DNA from: Flaccisagitta enflata
Taxonomy: Eukaryota; Chaetognatha; Sagittoidea; Aphragmophora
Reading direction: 5' to 3'
Assembly (NCBI GenBank): GCA_965153355.1
Contig: OZ231127.1
Span: 85,312,001 to 85,376,000, forward strand
Length of the DNA: 64,000 nt
Part shown: in pieces, positions 40,591 to 52,227 of the stretch
Layout: every line of letters starts with the position of its first letter
Position numbering within the stretch: position 1 is the first letter of the stretch
Program-made: the position numbers and the translations under genes
Notes under the pieces: generated by a model
What the model saw: only the letters and a program-made list of their open reading frames with translations
Told to the model about the DNA's origin: nothing
The model's database searches: none

Positions 40591-41206
40591 GTGCGTCTAC
40601 CTGAACCGAATGTGCTCTATAACTTTTTTTGGCTTCTATGGAATAGTTCCAATGGGCTTATGGCGAAAAATTGGGTCATTGGTCACTTTTGGGATTTCGC
40701 TTAGGGTGTACCTACATATGATACAGTGTGAGGGTGGGGGGAAAGCCAGTTTCGCCCGTTTTTGGCACCCTGACATGCATACTTTACGTACCGGAGTTAC
40801 AAGCCATTGGCTCTCCTTGGCCAGTTTCATTGAAGTTGTTATTGAAACTGAAGTACACAAGCGTGTCACGTTGGTTTCAAAATCTGTTCACCGTGTTGCA
40901 GGCTCGCAGCTGCAGGGCTCTCGATTTTGCCGATAACACACACACAAGCGCACAAAGCAGATCTGGCCGCATAAAGACAGAGTCTGGGTTTTGTCGTTTG
41001 TGACCAGAATGACGACACATTTGCGTTTTAAGAATGACGGATGAACGCAGGCGCCCCGCAGACGGGAAGATGAAGGAGGAAAGGGGCAGGGATGAAGGGG
41101 AGCTTGGAGATTCGCCACGTCCACTTAGGATTTCAAGACCGGGTCAGGATCAAGACCGACTGATGCAAAAAGTTAAAACTGTGAAAAAATTATGATTTTC
41201 CAACTA
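40591..41206. other. No gene recognised
   Basis: Frames at 40550-41003 (+) are open, but the region shares a repeat with 36890 and shows no splice pattern or known motif. 41035-41120 is purine-rich (GGAAGATGAAGGAGGAAAGG) like 42300-42530. Confidence 0.4.
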
Positions 41207-42097
41207 CCGTATTTCCTCTAATTAGCGCTCCCCCTCTAATTAGCGCCCCCCCCTTTCTTGAGAAAAAAATCTTATTTCTACATAAATTTTTCTAGCATTG
41301 TATAGCTTGAAAATACAATTTTTGTTATGTTTCTATGTCTCTTGGCCTGTTTTTCCAACTATACAGTATGATTTTTTTGAACTGACACGAATGAAAATCT
41401 CATATCTCCCAAACAAAAAAAGATATCAAGATTCTGAAAAAAAACCTCTTATAGCATTTGCTTTGCAGATTTTATATCTTCAAAAAAAATAATACATCAC
41501 TCCTAAAAATAGGCCCTCACATCATGTGAATCAATTTCTTCATTTCTCAGATAGGGCAAATTTTGAAAGCGTCATTTTCAAAGAGTCATCTCATATCTAT
41601 ATTGTTCCTCCATGGATCAAGCCAAAGTTTCGGGAATGGACTTAAATGAAAAGAAATTGATCATAGATTTATGTTTTGATAATTTTTCGTGCCTGGGTAA
41701 CCAATTTTTATCAAAAGATATAAAAAAACAAGCATTTTTTCCAGAAAATGCACAAAAACACTCATTTTTAGCTAAAATATCTGTGATAAATGAACAATGA
41801 GTGTGTTTAAATGATATTGAAGGCAAATATCATTTAATTTTAGGCATAGGAGCTTTATTGATCAAAACCAGGATCAAAAATATTTTCTTTTGTGTCACTT
41901 CAGAAAAATCATACTGTATATATGAATTTTTTAATCTGAGTAGCATTCTATGTTATCATCATTTTTTGTTTTACTTTGTTTTTCAGTATTTCATTTTTTC
42001 TTTAACATGTCTGAGGGGGCGCTAATTAGGGGGTAAAACTGGCAATATCATTTTCTAATTTTGTAAGTGCCCCGGGCGCTAATTAGAGGAAATACGG
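41207..42097. mobile_element. E-family TIR element, long form (891 bp)
   Basis: Ends CCGTATTTCCTCTAATTAGC and GCTAATTAGAGGAAATACGG are perfect inverted copies flanked by TA (41205-41206, 42098-42099). CCCCGGGCGCTAATTAG and GGGGCGCTAATTAGGGGG lie inside. No transposase frame. Confidence 0.9.
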
Positions 42098-42099
42098 TA

Positions 42100-42575
42100 T
42101 TTGCATCATTTATGAATGATAATTTTCCATCTAAAGGCTTTTTTTTGTGATATTTCAAATGAACTTAGTGGAAATTCTCTCTTTTTGGCTGTCTTTCAAA
42201 GATATTTCTAATTTTCCAACCATGAATCACTCTTAATTCAAGACCGACTTGCTTTTCAAGTCCGACTTTTACCACATCCATCGACGTGGTGGATGTGGCG
42301 TCCCTCTACATCCATGGAAAGGGGGAAGAGGAAGAGAGGTAGGGGAAGGGATGATATGACCCGCAGTTGGAAAGATAAGGGAAGAAAGGGGGATAGGGAT
42401 GGAAAAGTTGACCTGTAGACGAATGTTTGGAGAAAGGAAAAAGAGGGGGATGTAGAAGTTGACCTGCAGATGGAAACATGAAGAGAGGTCGGGTGGGAGG
42501 GGGAGGTCAGGCTTTAGGGTGAGAAGGAGGAGACAGCGCACAGAAATACGAAAAGGTGATACCATATTGTTGTTG
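42100..42575. repeat. Purine-rich degenerate repeat, no gene
   Basis: AAGTTGACCTG(T/C)AGA(C/T)GAA.. recurs at about 42407 and 42458 with GGAAAGATAAGGGAAG at 42370. AAGACCGACTTGC / CAAGTCCGACTT lies at 42241-42270. Confidence 0.5.
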
Positions 42576-43213
42576 TTTTTAGTCGCGTGCACGCGACTCT
42601 AGAGGTTGGTATGTCGGTCGGTCAGTCGGTCGGTCGGTAACCAAATCTAAATTTGGACTTTTTAGGGTAATTACGGGTACTGAATGGTACTTGAAAATAC
42701 TTAAAGGTATTTTTTGGTACTTAAGGTACTCTAAAGTACTTAATGATACTTTAGGGTACTTGGGGTTCTTTGGGGTACTTTAGGTAATTTAGGGCATTTT
42801 AGGATGAATCAAGTTGTCAGGAAAGGAAGGAAGGAAAGAGGAAGGAAGGAAGGAAAGAATGAAGGAAGGAAATAAGGAAGGAAGGAAGTAAGGAAGGAAG
42901 GAAGGAAGGAAGGAAGGAAGGAAGGAAGGAAGGAAGGAAGGAGGGAAAGAAGGAAGAGAGGAAGGAAGGAGGGAACGGAGTAAGGAGGGAAGGAAAGAGA
43001 GAGGGAGGGAGGAAGGAAGGAAAGATAGAAAGGAATGGAGAGAAGAAACGAAAGGAAGAAAGGAAGGAAGGAAGGAACATAGGAAGGAATAGAAGGAAGA
43101 AAGGAAAGAATTGAAGGGTGGAAGGAAAGGAAGGTAGGAAGGAAGAAATGAAGGAAAGAGTATGTATCTAATTGTTAAACAGAGCACGCGACTGTTGGCC
43201 TGTTGGGCATGTT
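42576..43213 (+). mobile_element. Family A element with GGTACTT and (GGAA)n core (638 bp)
   Basis: TTTTTAGTCGCGTGCACGCG, GTCGGTCGGTCAGTCGG, then TTTAGGGTACTTGGGGT-type 10-bp repeats (42660-42800), (GGAA)n (42820-43160) and the end GCACGCGACTGTTGGCCTGT-TGGGCATGTTG. This end type is shared only with the 2.9-kb copy at 45206. Confidence 0.9.
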
Positions 43214-43760
43214 GTTTTTGTTGTTATTGTTGCTGTCGTTGTCGCCGAGGACTAGCAAAACGCTGCGGCACCTCTAGCTGGAATCGCACCCAGGGAGAAT
43301 AGGGGTACTTTATGGGGAGATGGAAGAAAAGACCTAAAGACAGGAGGACAAGGATAATAAAGAAATGGTAAGGATGTAAGGACACGATTGAAAGACAGAA
43401 GGACTGGATAAGATCTTTAGACGAGGACAACGCGAAGGATGGGAAGAGGGCACGAGGTGTCCGTGACGTGGAGGAAGAAGTGGTACGGAAAAAAGATGGA
43501 CTCTCAGGAAAGTGTCAGCGGGGAAAACATGTGAGAACAAGTGACGCGGGGTCTTGACATCGTTGCGAACGGGTGGGCAGGGGCATCCAATCCCTAGCTT
43601 CAGCCTAACTCCCCCTCAACACCCCCTCCACACATACAGACACATCCCACATCAGCCGTCGGGAGACTGGTGAGAAGGCAGGGCCCGAGCAAAGGGAGGA
43701 GAGAAGAAGGTATTTAGGATCCTGCGAGCTGAATAGTAAACAATGTTTTGTTCTTTTCCT
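43214..43760. other. No gene; A-like fragment at 43557-43640
   Basis: GTTGCGAACGGGTGGGCAGG, GGCATCCAATCCCTAGC resembles 2154-2220. Remaining sequence is purine-rich. Confidence 0.45.
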
Positions 43761-43799
43761 TCTTTTTAGCTCCTTTTGTTTCTTTGCTTCTTTTTTCCT

Positions 43800-43960
43800 C
43801 TCTTGATTTTTTTTTCTTTTTTTTTTTTTTTTTTTTTTTTTTTTAGTTTTTTCTTTTTATCGTTTCATTTTTTCTGTCTTTTTTCTTTTTTTTTTCTTTT
43901 TTTTTCTTTTTATTGTTTCATTTTTTCGCTTTTATTTTTATTTTTTTTCTTTGGGCATTG
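43800..43960 (+). repeat. T-rich (TTTTC)n tract
   Basis: Includes a 30-base T-run near 43815-43844. Confidence 0.93.
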
Positions 43961-44032
43961 AAGTAACAATTTGACTTGACTGCAGGCAGTTTTTTTCCTG
44001 AAAAGAAAAAGAAAAGAGAATATCTTAATCAG

Positions 44033-44183
44033 GAGATATGACTTTGCCGATGGAGATGGGTTCGGATTAAACGCCATAGCGAGATGCCAAGGCTCTCATC
44101 CTTTGATAAGTCAGTGGTCGAGTAGTTTTGTCCATCTTTCATTGGATGATATGCACATTGACTACTATACGTACGTTCAAATG
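44033..44183 (+). CDS. Possible internal exon, unknown protein
   Basis: Between AATCAG (ends 44032) and the donor AAATG|GTAAAG (44184), one frame is open. It encodes RYDFADGDGFGLNAIARCQG, SHPLISQWSSSFVHLSLDD and MHIDYYTYVQM. Composition looks like a real protein and is not repeat-derived. The frame stays open past the donor to 44318. The polypyrimidine tract is weak and there are no neighbouring exons. I do not recognise the family; it could be a lone exon of a gene extending elsewhere or chance. Confidence 0.3.
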
Positions 44184-44599
44184 GTAAAGTTTCAAGGACA
44201 GTCCAACGCCTTGAAATCAGACAATGAAATGGACAATCGAATTCCAGAGACAAGCAGAAAAGGAAAAAGACATATAAACAGACTGGTTTGCACACTAACA
44301 TTTTCATATGCGAAATAAATAGACTCATGGCAATAGAAAAATAAAAAGAAACGTATCCAACAACATGGGACGAAAGGCCCTTCTGGTCACGTTTTGATCC
44401 AAGTGGTTCCCTTCATGTTCCTTTTTTTTTATTCTTTTTTTTTGCTTCCTTCATTGTTTTTTTTTTTCTTGTGACTTTTTCTTCTTCCGCTTACTGTAGA
44501 GTTGGAGATCCACTCTGACTTTTGCAGAGAGATTTAGGACGCTAATCTGTGCCGGAAGACTTTCATAGATCTTTTTGTCTTTCATACATATTTTCTCTC

Positions 44600-44613
44600 T
44601 CTGTCTCTTTCAT

Positions 44614-44657
<44 letters not shown>

Positions 44658-44673
44658 TCCTTCTTTCTTTCTC

Positions 44674-44725
<52 letters not shown>

Positions 44726-44740
44726 ACTTTCTTTCTTGCT
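44600..44740 (+). repeat. (CTTT)n microsatellite
   Basis: Direct reading. Confidence 0.96.
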
Positions 44741-44794
44741 TTTCCCTAAGTTCTATGTTTCCCCACCAAAAATCATTCTTTTCTTTTGAGAAAA

Positions 44795-44952
44795 ACAAGG
44801 CCGGATACACGGCAATCTAGTCGCGGACGGTTGGGCAGGAGGAGTAATGCGAAAACCGCTCGGAATTCAGAAATGTGACCGACGGACGGACCGACGGACA
44901 GACGGACCGACCGACACGGCAAGGTGAAGAGTCGCGTGTCCGCGACTAAAAA
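44795..44952 (-). mobile_element. Family A element
   Basis: ACAAGGCCGGATACACGGCA, GTCGCGGACGGTTGGGCAGG, GACGGACCGACGGACAGACGG and GTCGCGTGTCCGCGACTAAAAA. Closest to the 29523 copy. Confidence 0.92.
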
Positions 44953-45205
44953 AAGAGACTTTGCGTCACCACATTTCGTCTTCAAGAACAAGACTTGGAG
45001 CTCCAACAACATCTGTTTTGTCAAGTGATTCAAAAGAGTCATTTTTTTGCGGACGGAATCTTTTAAAGAATGCAAAAGATTTGATAAAATATGAAGATGA
45101 AAACAGTGAAAACTGGGTCAAATCTGAAGATTCTTGAGTCTTTATTCAAGACGACATGCCATCAATTCTCCCTCTCGTCTTTTGGTCTTTGGTGACTTTT
45201 TCTTT
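44953..45205. other. No gene recognised
   Basis: Short unique stretch between two A elements. Confidence 0.5.
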
Positions 45206-46334
45206 TTTTTTAGTCGCGTGCACGCGACTCTACACTTTGCCGTGTCGGTCGGTAGGTCCGTCGGTAGGTCCGTCGGTAGGTCCGTCCGTCCGTCACATTT
45301 TTGAAATTATGACTTTTTAAGGTTTTTTAAGGTAATTTAAGGTACTCTAGGGTATTTTAGGGTACTTTAGAGTACTTTAGGGTACTTCAGTTATTCTAGG
45401 TACTTAAGGTACTTTAGGGTACTTTCAGGTATTTTTGGGTACTTATAGGTACTTTTGATGATTTTTGATTAATTTTGGGTAGTTTTAAGGGTATTTTTGG
45501 GTATTTTTAGGTATTACTTCTAGGGTACTTTAGGGTACTTAAATTATTCTAGGTAATTAAGGTACTTTAGGGTACTTTCAGGTATTTTTGGGTACTTATA
45601 GGTACTTTTGATGATTTTTGATTAATTTTGGGTATTTAAGGGTATTTTTGGGTATTTTTAGGTATATTTGGGTATTTTTAGGTATTTTTGGATATTTTAT
45701 GGTATTCTTGGGTATTTTTGTGTTTTTTGGGCATTTTTGGGTATATTTGACACAAGAAATGTTTTCTTTAGATATTTTTAGGTATTTATTGGTATTCTTT
45801 TAATGTATTAATGTATTGATATTTTAAAAACATTTTGGGACATTATTGAATATTGCGGAACATTTTGGAGCATAGTGGAACATTTTGTAGCATTATGGAA
45901 CATTGCGGAACATTTTGGAACATTGTGGAGCATTGTGGAAATTGCGTTGTGAAAATTGCGTTGTGGAAATTATGTTGTGGAAATTGCGTTGTGGAATGTA
46001 TGATAGGAAAAAAAGGAGGGAGGAAAGAAGAAAGGAAACAGCAGTATGTATGTATGTAAGTATGTATGTAAGTATGTAAGTAAGTAAGTATGTAAGTAAG
46101 TAAGTATGTATGTAAGTAAGTATGTATGTAAGTATGTAATTATGTAGTATGTATGTAGGTATGTAAGTAAATATGTATGTATGTAAGTATGTAAGTATAT
46201 AAGTATGTAAGTATGTAATTATGTAAGTAAGTATGTAAGTATGTAAGTAAGTAGGTAAGTATGTAGTATAAAGTTATGTAAGTATGTAAGTATGCAAGTA
46301 TGTATGTATGTAAGCATGTATGTATGTAAGTATG

Positions 46335-46365
<31 letters not shown>

Positions 46366-46525
46366 GTATGCAAGTATGTAAGTATGTAAGTATGTAAGCA
46401 TGTAAGTATGTAAGTATGTAGGTAAGTATGTAAGTATGTAAGTAGGTAAGTATGCAGTATGAAGTTATGTAAGTATGTAAGTATGCAAGTATGTATGTAT
46501 GTAAGTATGTATGTATGTAAGTATG

Positions 46526-46556
<31 letters not shown>

Positions 46557-46757
46557 GTATGTAAGTATGTAAGTATGTAAGTATGTAAGTATGTAAGTAT
46601 GTAAGTATGTAAGTAAGTATGTAAGTATGTAAGTAAGTATGTAAGTAAGTATGTATGTAAGTATGTAAATATGTAAGTATGTAAGTAAGTAAGTGAGTAA
46701 GTATGTATGTATGTATGTATGTAAGTAAGTATGTATGTAAGTATGTATGTATGTACG

Positions 46758-46788
<31 letters not shown>

Positions 46789-47620
46789 GTATGTATGTAT
46801 TACTAAGTAAGTATGTATGTAAGTATGTATGTATGTAAGTATGTAAGTATGTAAGTATGTTAGTAAGTATGTAAGTATGTATGTAAGTAAGTATGTATTG
46901 ATATTGATATTGATTTTTCAAAAACATTTTGGGACATTATTGAACATTGCGAAACATTTTGGAGCATTGTGGAACATTTTGGGGCATTATGGAACATTGC
47001 GGAACATTTTGGAACATTGTAGAGCATTGTGGAAATTGCGTTGTGAAAATTGCGTTGTGGAAATTGTGTTGTGGAAATTGCGTTGTGGAATGTAAGATAG
47101 GAAAAAAAGGAGGGAAGAAGAAAGAAAGGAAACAGCAGTATGTATGTGTGTATGTAAGTATGTAAGTATGTAATTATGTAAGTAAGTATGTAAGTAAGTA
47201 AGAATGTAAGTATGTAAGTAAGTATGTAAGTAAGTATGTATGTAAGTAAGTATGTATGTAAGTATGTAAGTATATAGTATGTATGTAAGTATGTAAGTAA
47301 ATATGTAAGTATGTATGTAAGTATGTAAGTATGTAATTATGTAAGTAAGTATGTAAGTATGTAAGTAAGTATGTAGTATGTTAAGTATGTAGTATAAAGT
47401 TATGTTAGTATGTAAGTATGTAATTATGTATATATGTAAGTATGTATGTATGTAAGTATGTATGTAAGTATGTATGTGTGTAAGTATGTATGTATGTAAG
47501 TATGTAAGTATGTAAGTATGTAAGTAAGTTTGTAAGTAAGTATGTAAGAAAGTATGTACGTATGTAAGTATGTAAATATGTAAGTATGTAAGTGAGTAAG
47601 TATGTAAGTATGTATGTATG

Positions 47621-47651
<31 letters not shown>

Positions 47652-48102
47652 GTATGTATGTATGTAAGTAAGTATGTATGTTGGTAAGTATGTATGTACA
47701 TATGTATGTATGTAAGTATGTATGTATGTACGTATGTATGTAAGTATGTAAGTATGTAAGTATGTAAGTATGTAAGTATGTAAGTAAGTAAGTATGTATG
47801 TAAGTAAGTATGTAAGTATGTAGTATGTATGTAAGTATGTAAGTAAATATGTAAGTATGTAAGTAAATATGTAAGTATGTATGTATGTAAGTATGTAATT
47901 ATGTAAGTATGTAAGTATGTAAGAAAGTATGTAAGTATGTATGTAAGTATGTAAGTAAGTATGTAAGTATGTATGTATGTAAGTATGTAAGTATGTAGTA
48001 AGTATATAGTATGTTAAGTATGAAGTTATGTAGTTGTGTGTAGTATGAAGCTGTGTAGTTTTGTGTAACTTAGCACGCGACTGTTGGCCTGTTGGGCTTG
48101 TT
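45206..48102 (+). mobile_element. Giant family A element (2.9 kb) with a satellite core
   Basis: Starts TTTTTAGTCGCGTGCACGCG with GTCGGTAGGTCC; ends GCACGCGACTGTTGGCCTGT-TGGGCTTGTT. The core runs: GGTACTTTAGG-type 10-bp repeats (45310-45800); a 220-bp block of GGAACATTTTGGA and TTGCGTTGTGGAAA motifs (45826-46045); (TATG/TAAG)n (46045-46905); the block again (46906-47135); (TATG/TAAG)n (47136-48050). Frames rich in Tyr-Ile-His-Thr are repeat products. Confidence 0.88.
45826..47140 (+). repeat. 220-bp block duplicated inside the giant A element
   Basis: AAAACATTTTGGGACATTATTGAA through GGAAACAGCAGTATGTATG occurs at 45826-46050 and 46910-47140 with few differences, each followed by a long TATG/TAAG tract, giving a roughly 1.1-kb higher-order repeat. 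Confidence 0.9.
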
Positions 48103-48181
48103 TCTTTTTCTTTCCTATTTCTTTCTTCTGTCTTACTGAATTTCTGTCACTCATTCTCTGTCTTTCAGTATTTCTCTGCCT

Positions 48182-48484
<303 letters not shown>

Positions 48485-48499
48485 CCTCATTTCAGCCTC

Positions 48500-48863
48500 T
48501 CAGCCTTCCCTCAGCTTGTAATGAAGGATCTGTCCGAGCTTTGGTTTTTTCTTCTTCCTTGGTTTTTTTTCTCCTTCGGTTTTTTTTCCTTCTTCTGTTT
48601 TTCTTTTTTTCCTCTTGGTTTTTTTTTCTTTGGTTTTTTCTTCTTTGGTTTTTTTTTCACCGATTCAGCATAAATCAACGGAAATCGAAATGAAGGAATC
48701 TACGAAAGGTCTTCCTGGCTTTTTTTTTTTCTTTTCTAGCTCTTTTCCCTCTTTACTTGGGTTTTCATCTGTTTTTTTCACAAGATCTGCGTGTGAGCTG
48801 ACGGTTGTAACGAGTCTAGTAGGTGGTAGGTTGATGAAAGTATTAATAGAAGAATTGTGCAGT

Positions 48864-48866
<3 letters not shown>
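48500..48866. other. T-rich low-complexity sequence, no gene
   Basis: GGTTTTTTTT(C/T)CTTC-type repeats at 48540-48660; the Phe/Leu-rich frame is an artefact. Confidence 0.6.

Positions 48867-48867
<1 letters not shown>

Positions 48868-48911
<44 letters not shown>
48868..48911 (+). repeat. (GA)n microsatellite
   Basis: Direct reading. Confidence 0.95.
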
Positions 48912-48913
<2 letters not shown>

Positions 48914-49080
48914 TGAAGATGTTAAGATGTTTATGTTTAGATGAAGAAAAGATATATGAAAGGACTAAACTTTTTAAGTGGATTTTTGTAACTCTTGAGT
49001 AGATATAGCGGATTGTGGCTCAGCATTCTTAGTTATAAAAATTTTGCAGTAGTTTTGTTCGTCAAATTTTCAAATTCTCA

Positions 49081-49262
49081 GTATCCAACGATTTGCAGGG
49101 CAAAAGCTTGCTACTTTGAAGGAATACATGATTAAGAGGGATGTTGTGGCTGTTACTTTATCCATAACCCACGCCATGGGGGAAACATCTGCAGGCGGTA
49201 TAAAATACTCGGTCCTAATGGCCATTGGTTTTGTCATCAGGAAGACTTCCTCCATCTGTTTC
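49081..49262 (+). CDS. Possible internal exon, unknown protein
   Basis: Bounded by AAATTCTCAG (ends 49080) and the donor TTTCT|GTAAGA at 49263. The frame reads IQRFAGQKLATLKEYMIKRD, VVAVTLSITHAMGETSAGG and IKYSVLMAIGFVIRKTSSICF, with no stop. The opposite strand is also open over the same stretch (KQMEEVFLMTKPMAIRTEY..) with its own TTACAG acceptor, so the strand is not certain. The higher GC against AT-rich flanks suggests coding. No family recognised. The exon abuts the long palindrome at 49283. Confidence 0.35.
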
Positions 49263-49282
49263 TGTAAGAGTTAAAAGAAATG

Positions 49283-50005
49283 CGCCTCAAAATTTGTTTG
49301 AAATCAACAAAATATAGCTCTACAACCACGTTTTTTGACATGAAACTTTACGCATTAACATTTTCTAAGTTTTGAGAAAAGATTCAAATTCCTGGTTAAA
49401 TTTCCAATCATTTGATAGGTCGCACTATATAGTTCTACTCAGAAATAAAAAAGTTGAATTTTCTTTCAACACATGTAATGACAACAACATTGCTAATATG
49501 ACAACCAACTGTGATGTAACAGAAAATTGAACTTTTTTGTTTCTTGATCAAAGTATATAGTGCAACCTATCAAATGAATGGAAATTTTGCAAGGGATACG
49601 ATTCTTTCTCAAGAATCAAAGATGGCCTACAACCAGGGGCGTATTAGAAGGGGTCGCCGGGGTAGCCATGGCTAACCCTGTTGGGACACAAAATATAAAG
49701 ATAGAGAGAATGAGAAAAAAAGAAAAAGAGAGAGAAAGAGAGAGAAAAAAAAAGAAAAGGCAATGTTTTTTTCATTTTTTTAATTAAAATGTATGTTAAT
49801 TAATATTTGTTTTAATAGATACATAGAAATCAGGCAAATAGTTTTCATCAGGTCATAAAATTTGTTGGCACACAAACTGGGGGTGGCTACTCCTAAAACT
49901 TTGGCTCCCATACGCCCCTGCCTACAACCATTCAGCTTATCTGGCAAAAACAAAGAAAATGTTATACATTTTGTTGATTCAAAAAAAATTTGAAGCCAAA
50001 TCTTT
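49283..50005. mobile_element. Long imperfect palindrome (foldback element) split by a hAT-like MITE
   Basis: Left arm pieces AAATCAACAAAATA, TTAACATTTTCT, ATCATTTGATAGGT.GCACTATATA are mirrored by TATATAGTGCAACCTATCAAATGA, AGAAAATGTTATA and TTTTGTTGATT. The centre is near 49495. MITE 49634-49920 sits in the right arm. Confidence 0.75.
49634..49920. mobile_element. hAT-like MITE (287 bp)
   Basis: Ends CAGGGGCGTATTAGAAGG and TCCCATACGCCCCTG. Exact 8-bp duplication CCTACAAC at 49626-49633 and 49921-49928. CAGGGGCG ends and 8-bp duplications are classic for hAT elements. Confidence 0.92.
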
Positions 50006-50109
50006 TCTCTTTTCTATGAAGTGATAAAGTAGACCTTCCTGAAGCCCTAACCAATCGCCGTCATGACCGAGCATTTTTCTTGACCTATGAAAGCCTCCCC
50101 CGTAGCGTG

Positions 50110-50705
50110 TAACCCGTGACTGTATCCACCTGAATATTCATCAACTTAAAGATAGGTTCCCATTCTTCAGTCCAAAAAGTGTGAACGCCTTCATTAGCTT
50201 GTAAAGATTTGTAACTAGAGATTTGTAACTAAATTTGGACTTATCTTCATTAACGCATTAATCAGCCTAGAAAGATTTGAACCCATTCTTCTGCCCAACA
50301 TATACACCTACTTTTAAAACTGATATCTCAATATTTTCCCGGTGGCAAAGATTGGTAAAGGTTTCTGAAACATTAGTTGTGATAGTATAGAGTAGGAAAA
50401 AAAAGCCAGACCTCTGTTTACTTTTTTTCCGGGTTCCATTTTATGGAATTCTAAGTTGACTGGCCTAATATGCAAACAGGTGCATTAGCCTTAAAAATAT
50501 TCTTACCCATTACTCAGCTCAACATATGGACACGCATTTGTTGGCCTGAACATTTAGACCTATTCTTCTGGCAAACATATGCAAATACATTCATAAGCCT
50601 TAAAAATATTCATACCCATTGTTCAGCTCGATATATGCTAACGCATTTGACAGCCTAAACATGTAGACCTATTCTTCTGCTCAACATATGCAAACAGGTT
50701 CATTA
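50110..50705 (+). repeat. Tandem repeat of about 105 bp (210-bp dimer), left part
   Basis: ACCTATTCTTCTGC.CAACATATGCAAA, ACGCATTTGT.(G/A)GCCT, CATTAGCCTTAAAAATATTC and CCCATTACTCAGCTCAACAT recur. The array resumes at 52437 after an insertion. Confidence 0.9.
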
Positions 50706-51310
50706 ACAGGGTGTGCAAAAAAAATCGTACAAGCCATCAAATCTATAGAAAAGGCGCTTAGATTTGAAGAAATTTTTACAAGTAAATGTTCAGTGTTAAA
50801 GATTAAGTTATTTTTCATACTTTAGCTTAGGAAAAAGGACACATGGAAGACAGCAGAATACATTTTTAGACCAACAGGGACACACGTAGAGAGTAACAAA
50901 AGATTACATTTTTTGTGATTATACATTTTTGTCTAGTCTGAATTTGATTGATAAATCATTTTTGTCGACTGAAACCTCTCCAATCTGGCTCAAGTAACTT
51001 CCATTAATGCATCTTTTCTCAAACAATCCATCCAGTGGTCAATAGAGTTACAAAAACTTTTATTTTTGAATTAACACCGCTCTGCAAATAAATTAGATAC
51101 ATGTCATGGCCATGTATGGAAATTTCATCAGCTGATCTTAGTTTCTACTTTTAGTATGACCAACTGAGATGTTCTGGTTCAAATTTCAGCTCATAACTCC
51201 TATAACAAGGATGGTTTTTAAGCAGCCCTGATCTTAGTGATTTTTTTGAGCGGGCCAGTCGGGCCTGCTCCCATCAAATTTAGTGTGCCCAACAGAAAAA
51301 CAGCGGGCCC

Positions 51311-51325
51311 GACATATCTACTGTC

Positions 51326-51411
<86 letters not shown>

Positions 51412-51500
51412 AAGAAGAACAAGAAGAAAGGTAAAACAGAAGGAAAGGTGAAATAGAGAAAAGAGAAAGAAGAGGAAAGAGTGAAAGAAAGAAAAGAGGA
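51311..51500 (+). repeat. (GA)n microsatellite grading into AAAG
   Basis: Pure GA at 51311-51406, then interrupted purines. Confidence 0.95.
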
Positions 51501-51512
51501 AAGAAAGAAAGA

Positions 51513-52083
51513 ACCAGTCGCCCAAGGGCAATATGCAGTCAGCGATACCCGTTGCCCTGCTTTGTATGTTGGTGATTGAAGGTGATGGGTAGCAGGGCAG
51601 CGGCCCCGAAGGGGACGATGTCCTGTAGAACACAGGGGGACTTTCGTTCATTCGTCCGTCTGGGATTTGAGCCTTGAGGCTGGGATTTGAGCCTTGAGGC
51701 TGGGATTTGAGCCTTGAGGCTGTGATTTGAGCCTTGAGGCTGGGATTTGAGCCTGGAGGCTTGAATTTGAGCCTCGAGGCTGGAATTTGAGCCTTGATTC
51801 CGGGACTTGGGCTTTGAAGCGTAGATTAAAGCCTCTAGCCTGGGATTTGAGCCTCAAGGCTGGGAGTTGAGCCTTGAGGTAATCTGAGCCTCGAGGCTGG
51901 GATTTGAGCCTTGAGGCTGGGATTTGAGCCTCTAGGCTGGGATTTGAGCCTCTAGGCTGGGATTTGACCCTCTAGGCTGGTATTTGAGCCTCAAGGCTGG
52001 GATTTGAGCCTCTAGGCTGGTATTTGAGCCTCTAGGCTGGGATTTGAGCCTTGAGGCTTGGGGGGGGACGGACGCACGCACGG
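51513..52083 (+). mobile_element. B-family foldback, right end lost into (AAAG)n
   Basis: Outer end CAGTCGCCCAAGGGCAATAT, GCGATACCCGTTGCCCTGC, then GCAGGGCAGCGGCCCCGAAG and CCTGTAGAACACAGGGGG; internal 20-bp repeat GGGATTTGAGCCTTGAGGCT, about 20 units (51661-52060); then GGGGGGGACGGACG. Confidence 0.9.
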
Positions 52084-52089
52084 ACGGAC

Positions 52090-52145
<56 letters not shown>

Positions 52146-52191
52146 GAAAAAAAAAAGAAGGGAGAAAGAAAGAAAAAAAGAAAGAATGAAA

Positions 52192-52227
<36 letters not shown>

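Noticed and set aside
43240-43310. tRNA-like GGTGCGATTCCAGC on the - strand
   Set aside because: T-arm resemblance only; no acceptor stem, anticodon arm or B-box/A-box pair at the right spacing.
51661-52060. Regular 20-bp repeats that could look like a CRISPR array
   Set aside because: Units are contiguous with no spacers, lie in a foldback element, and the DNA is eukaryotic.
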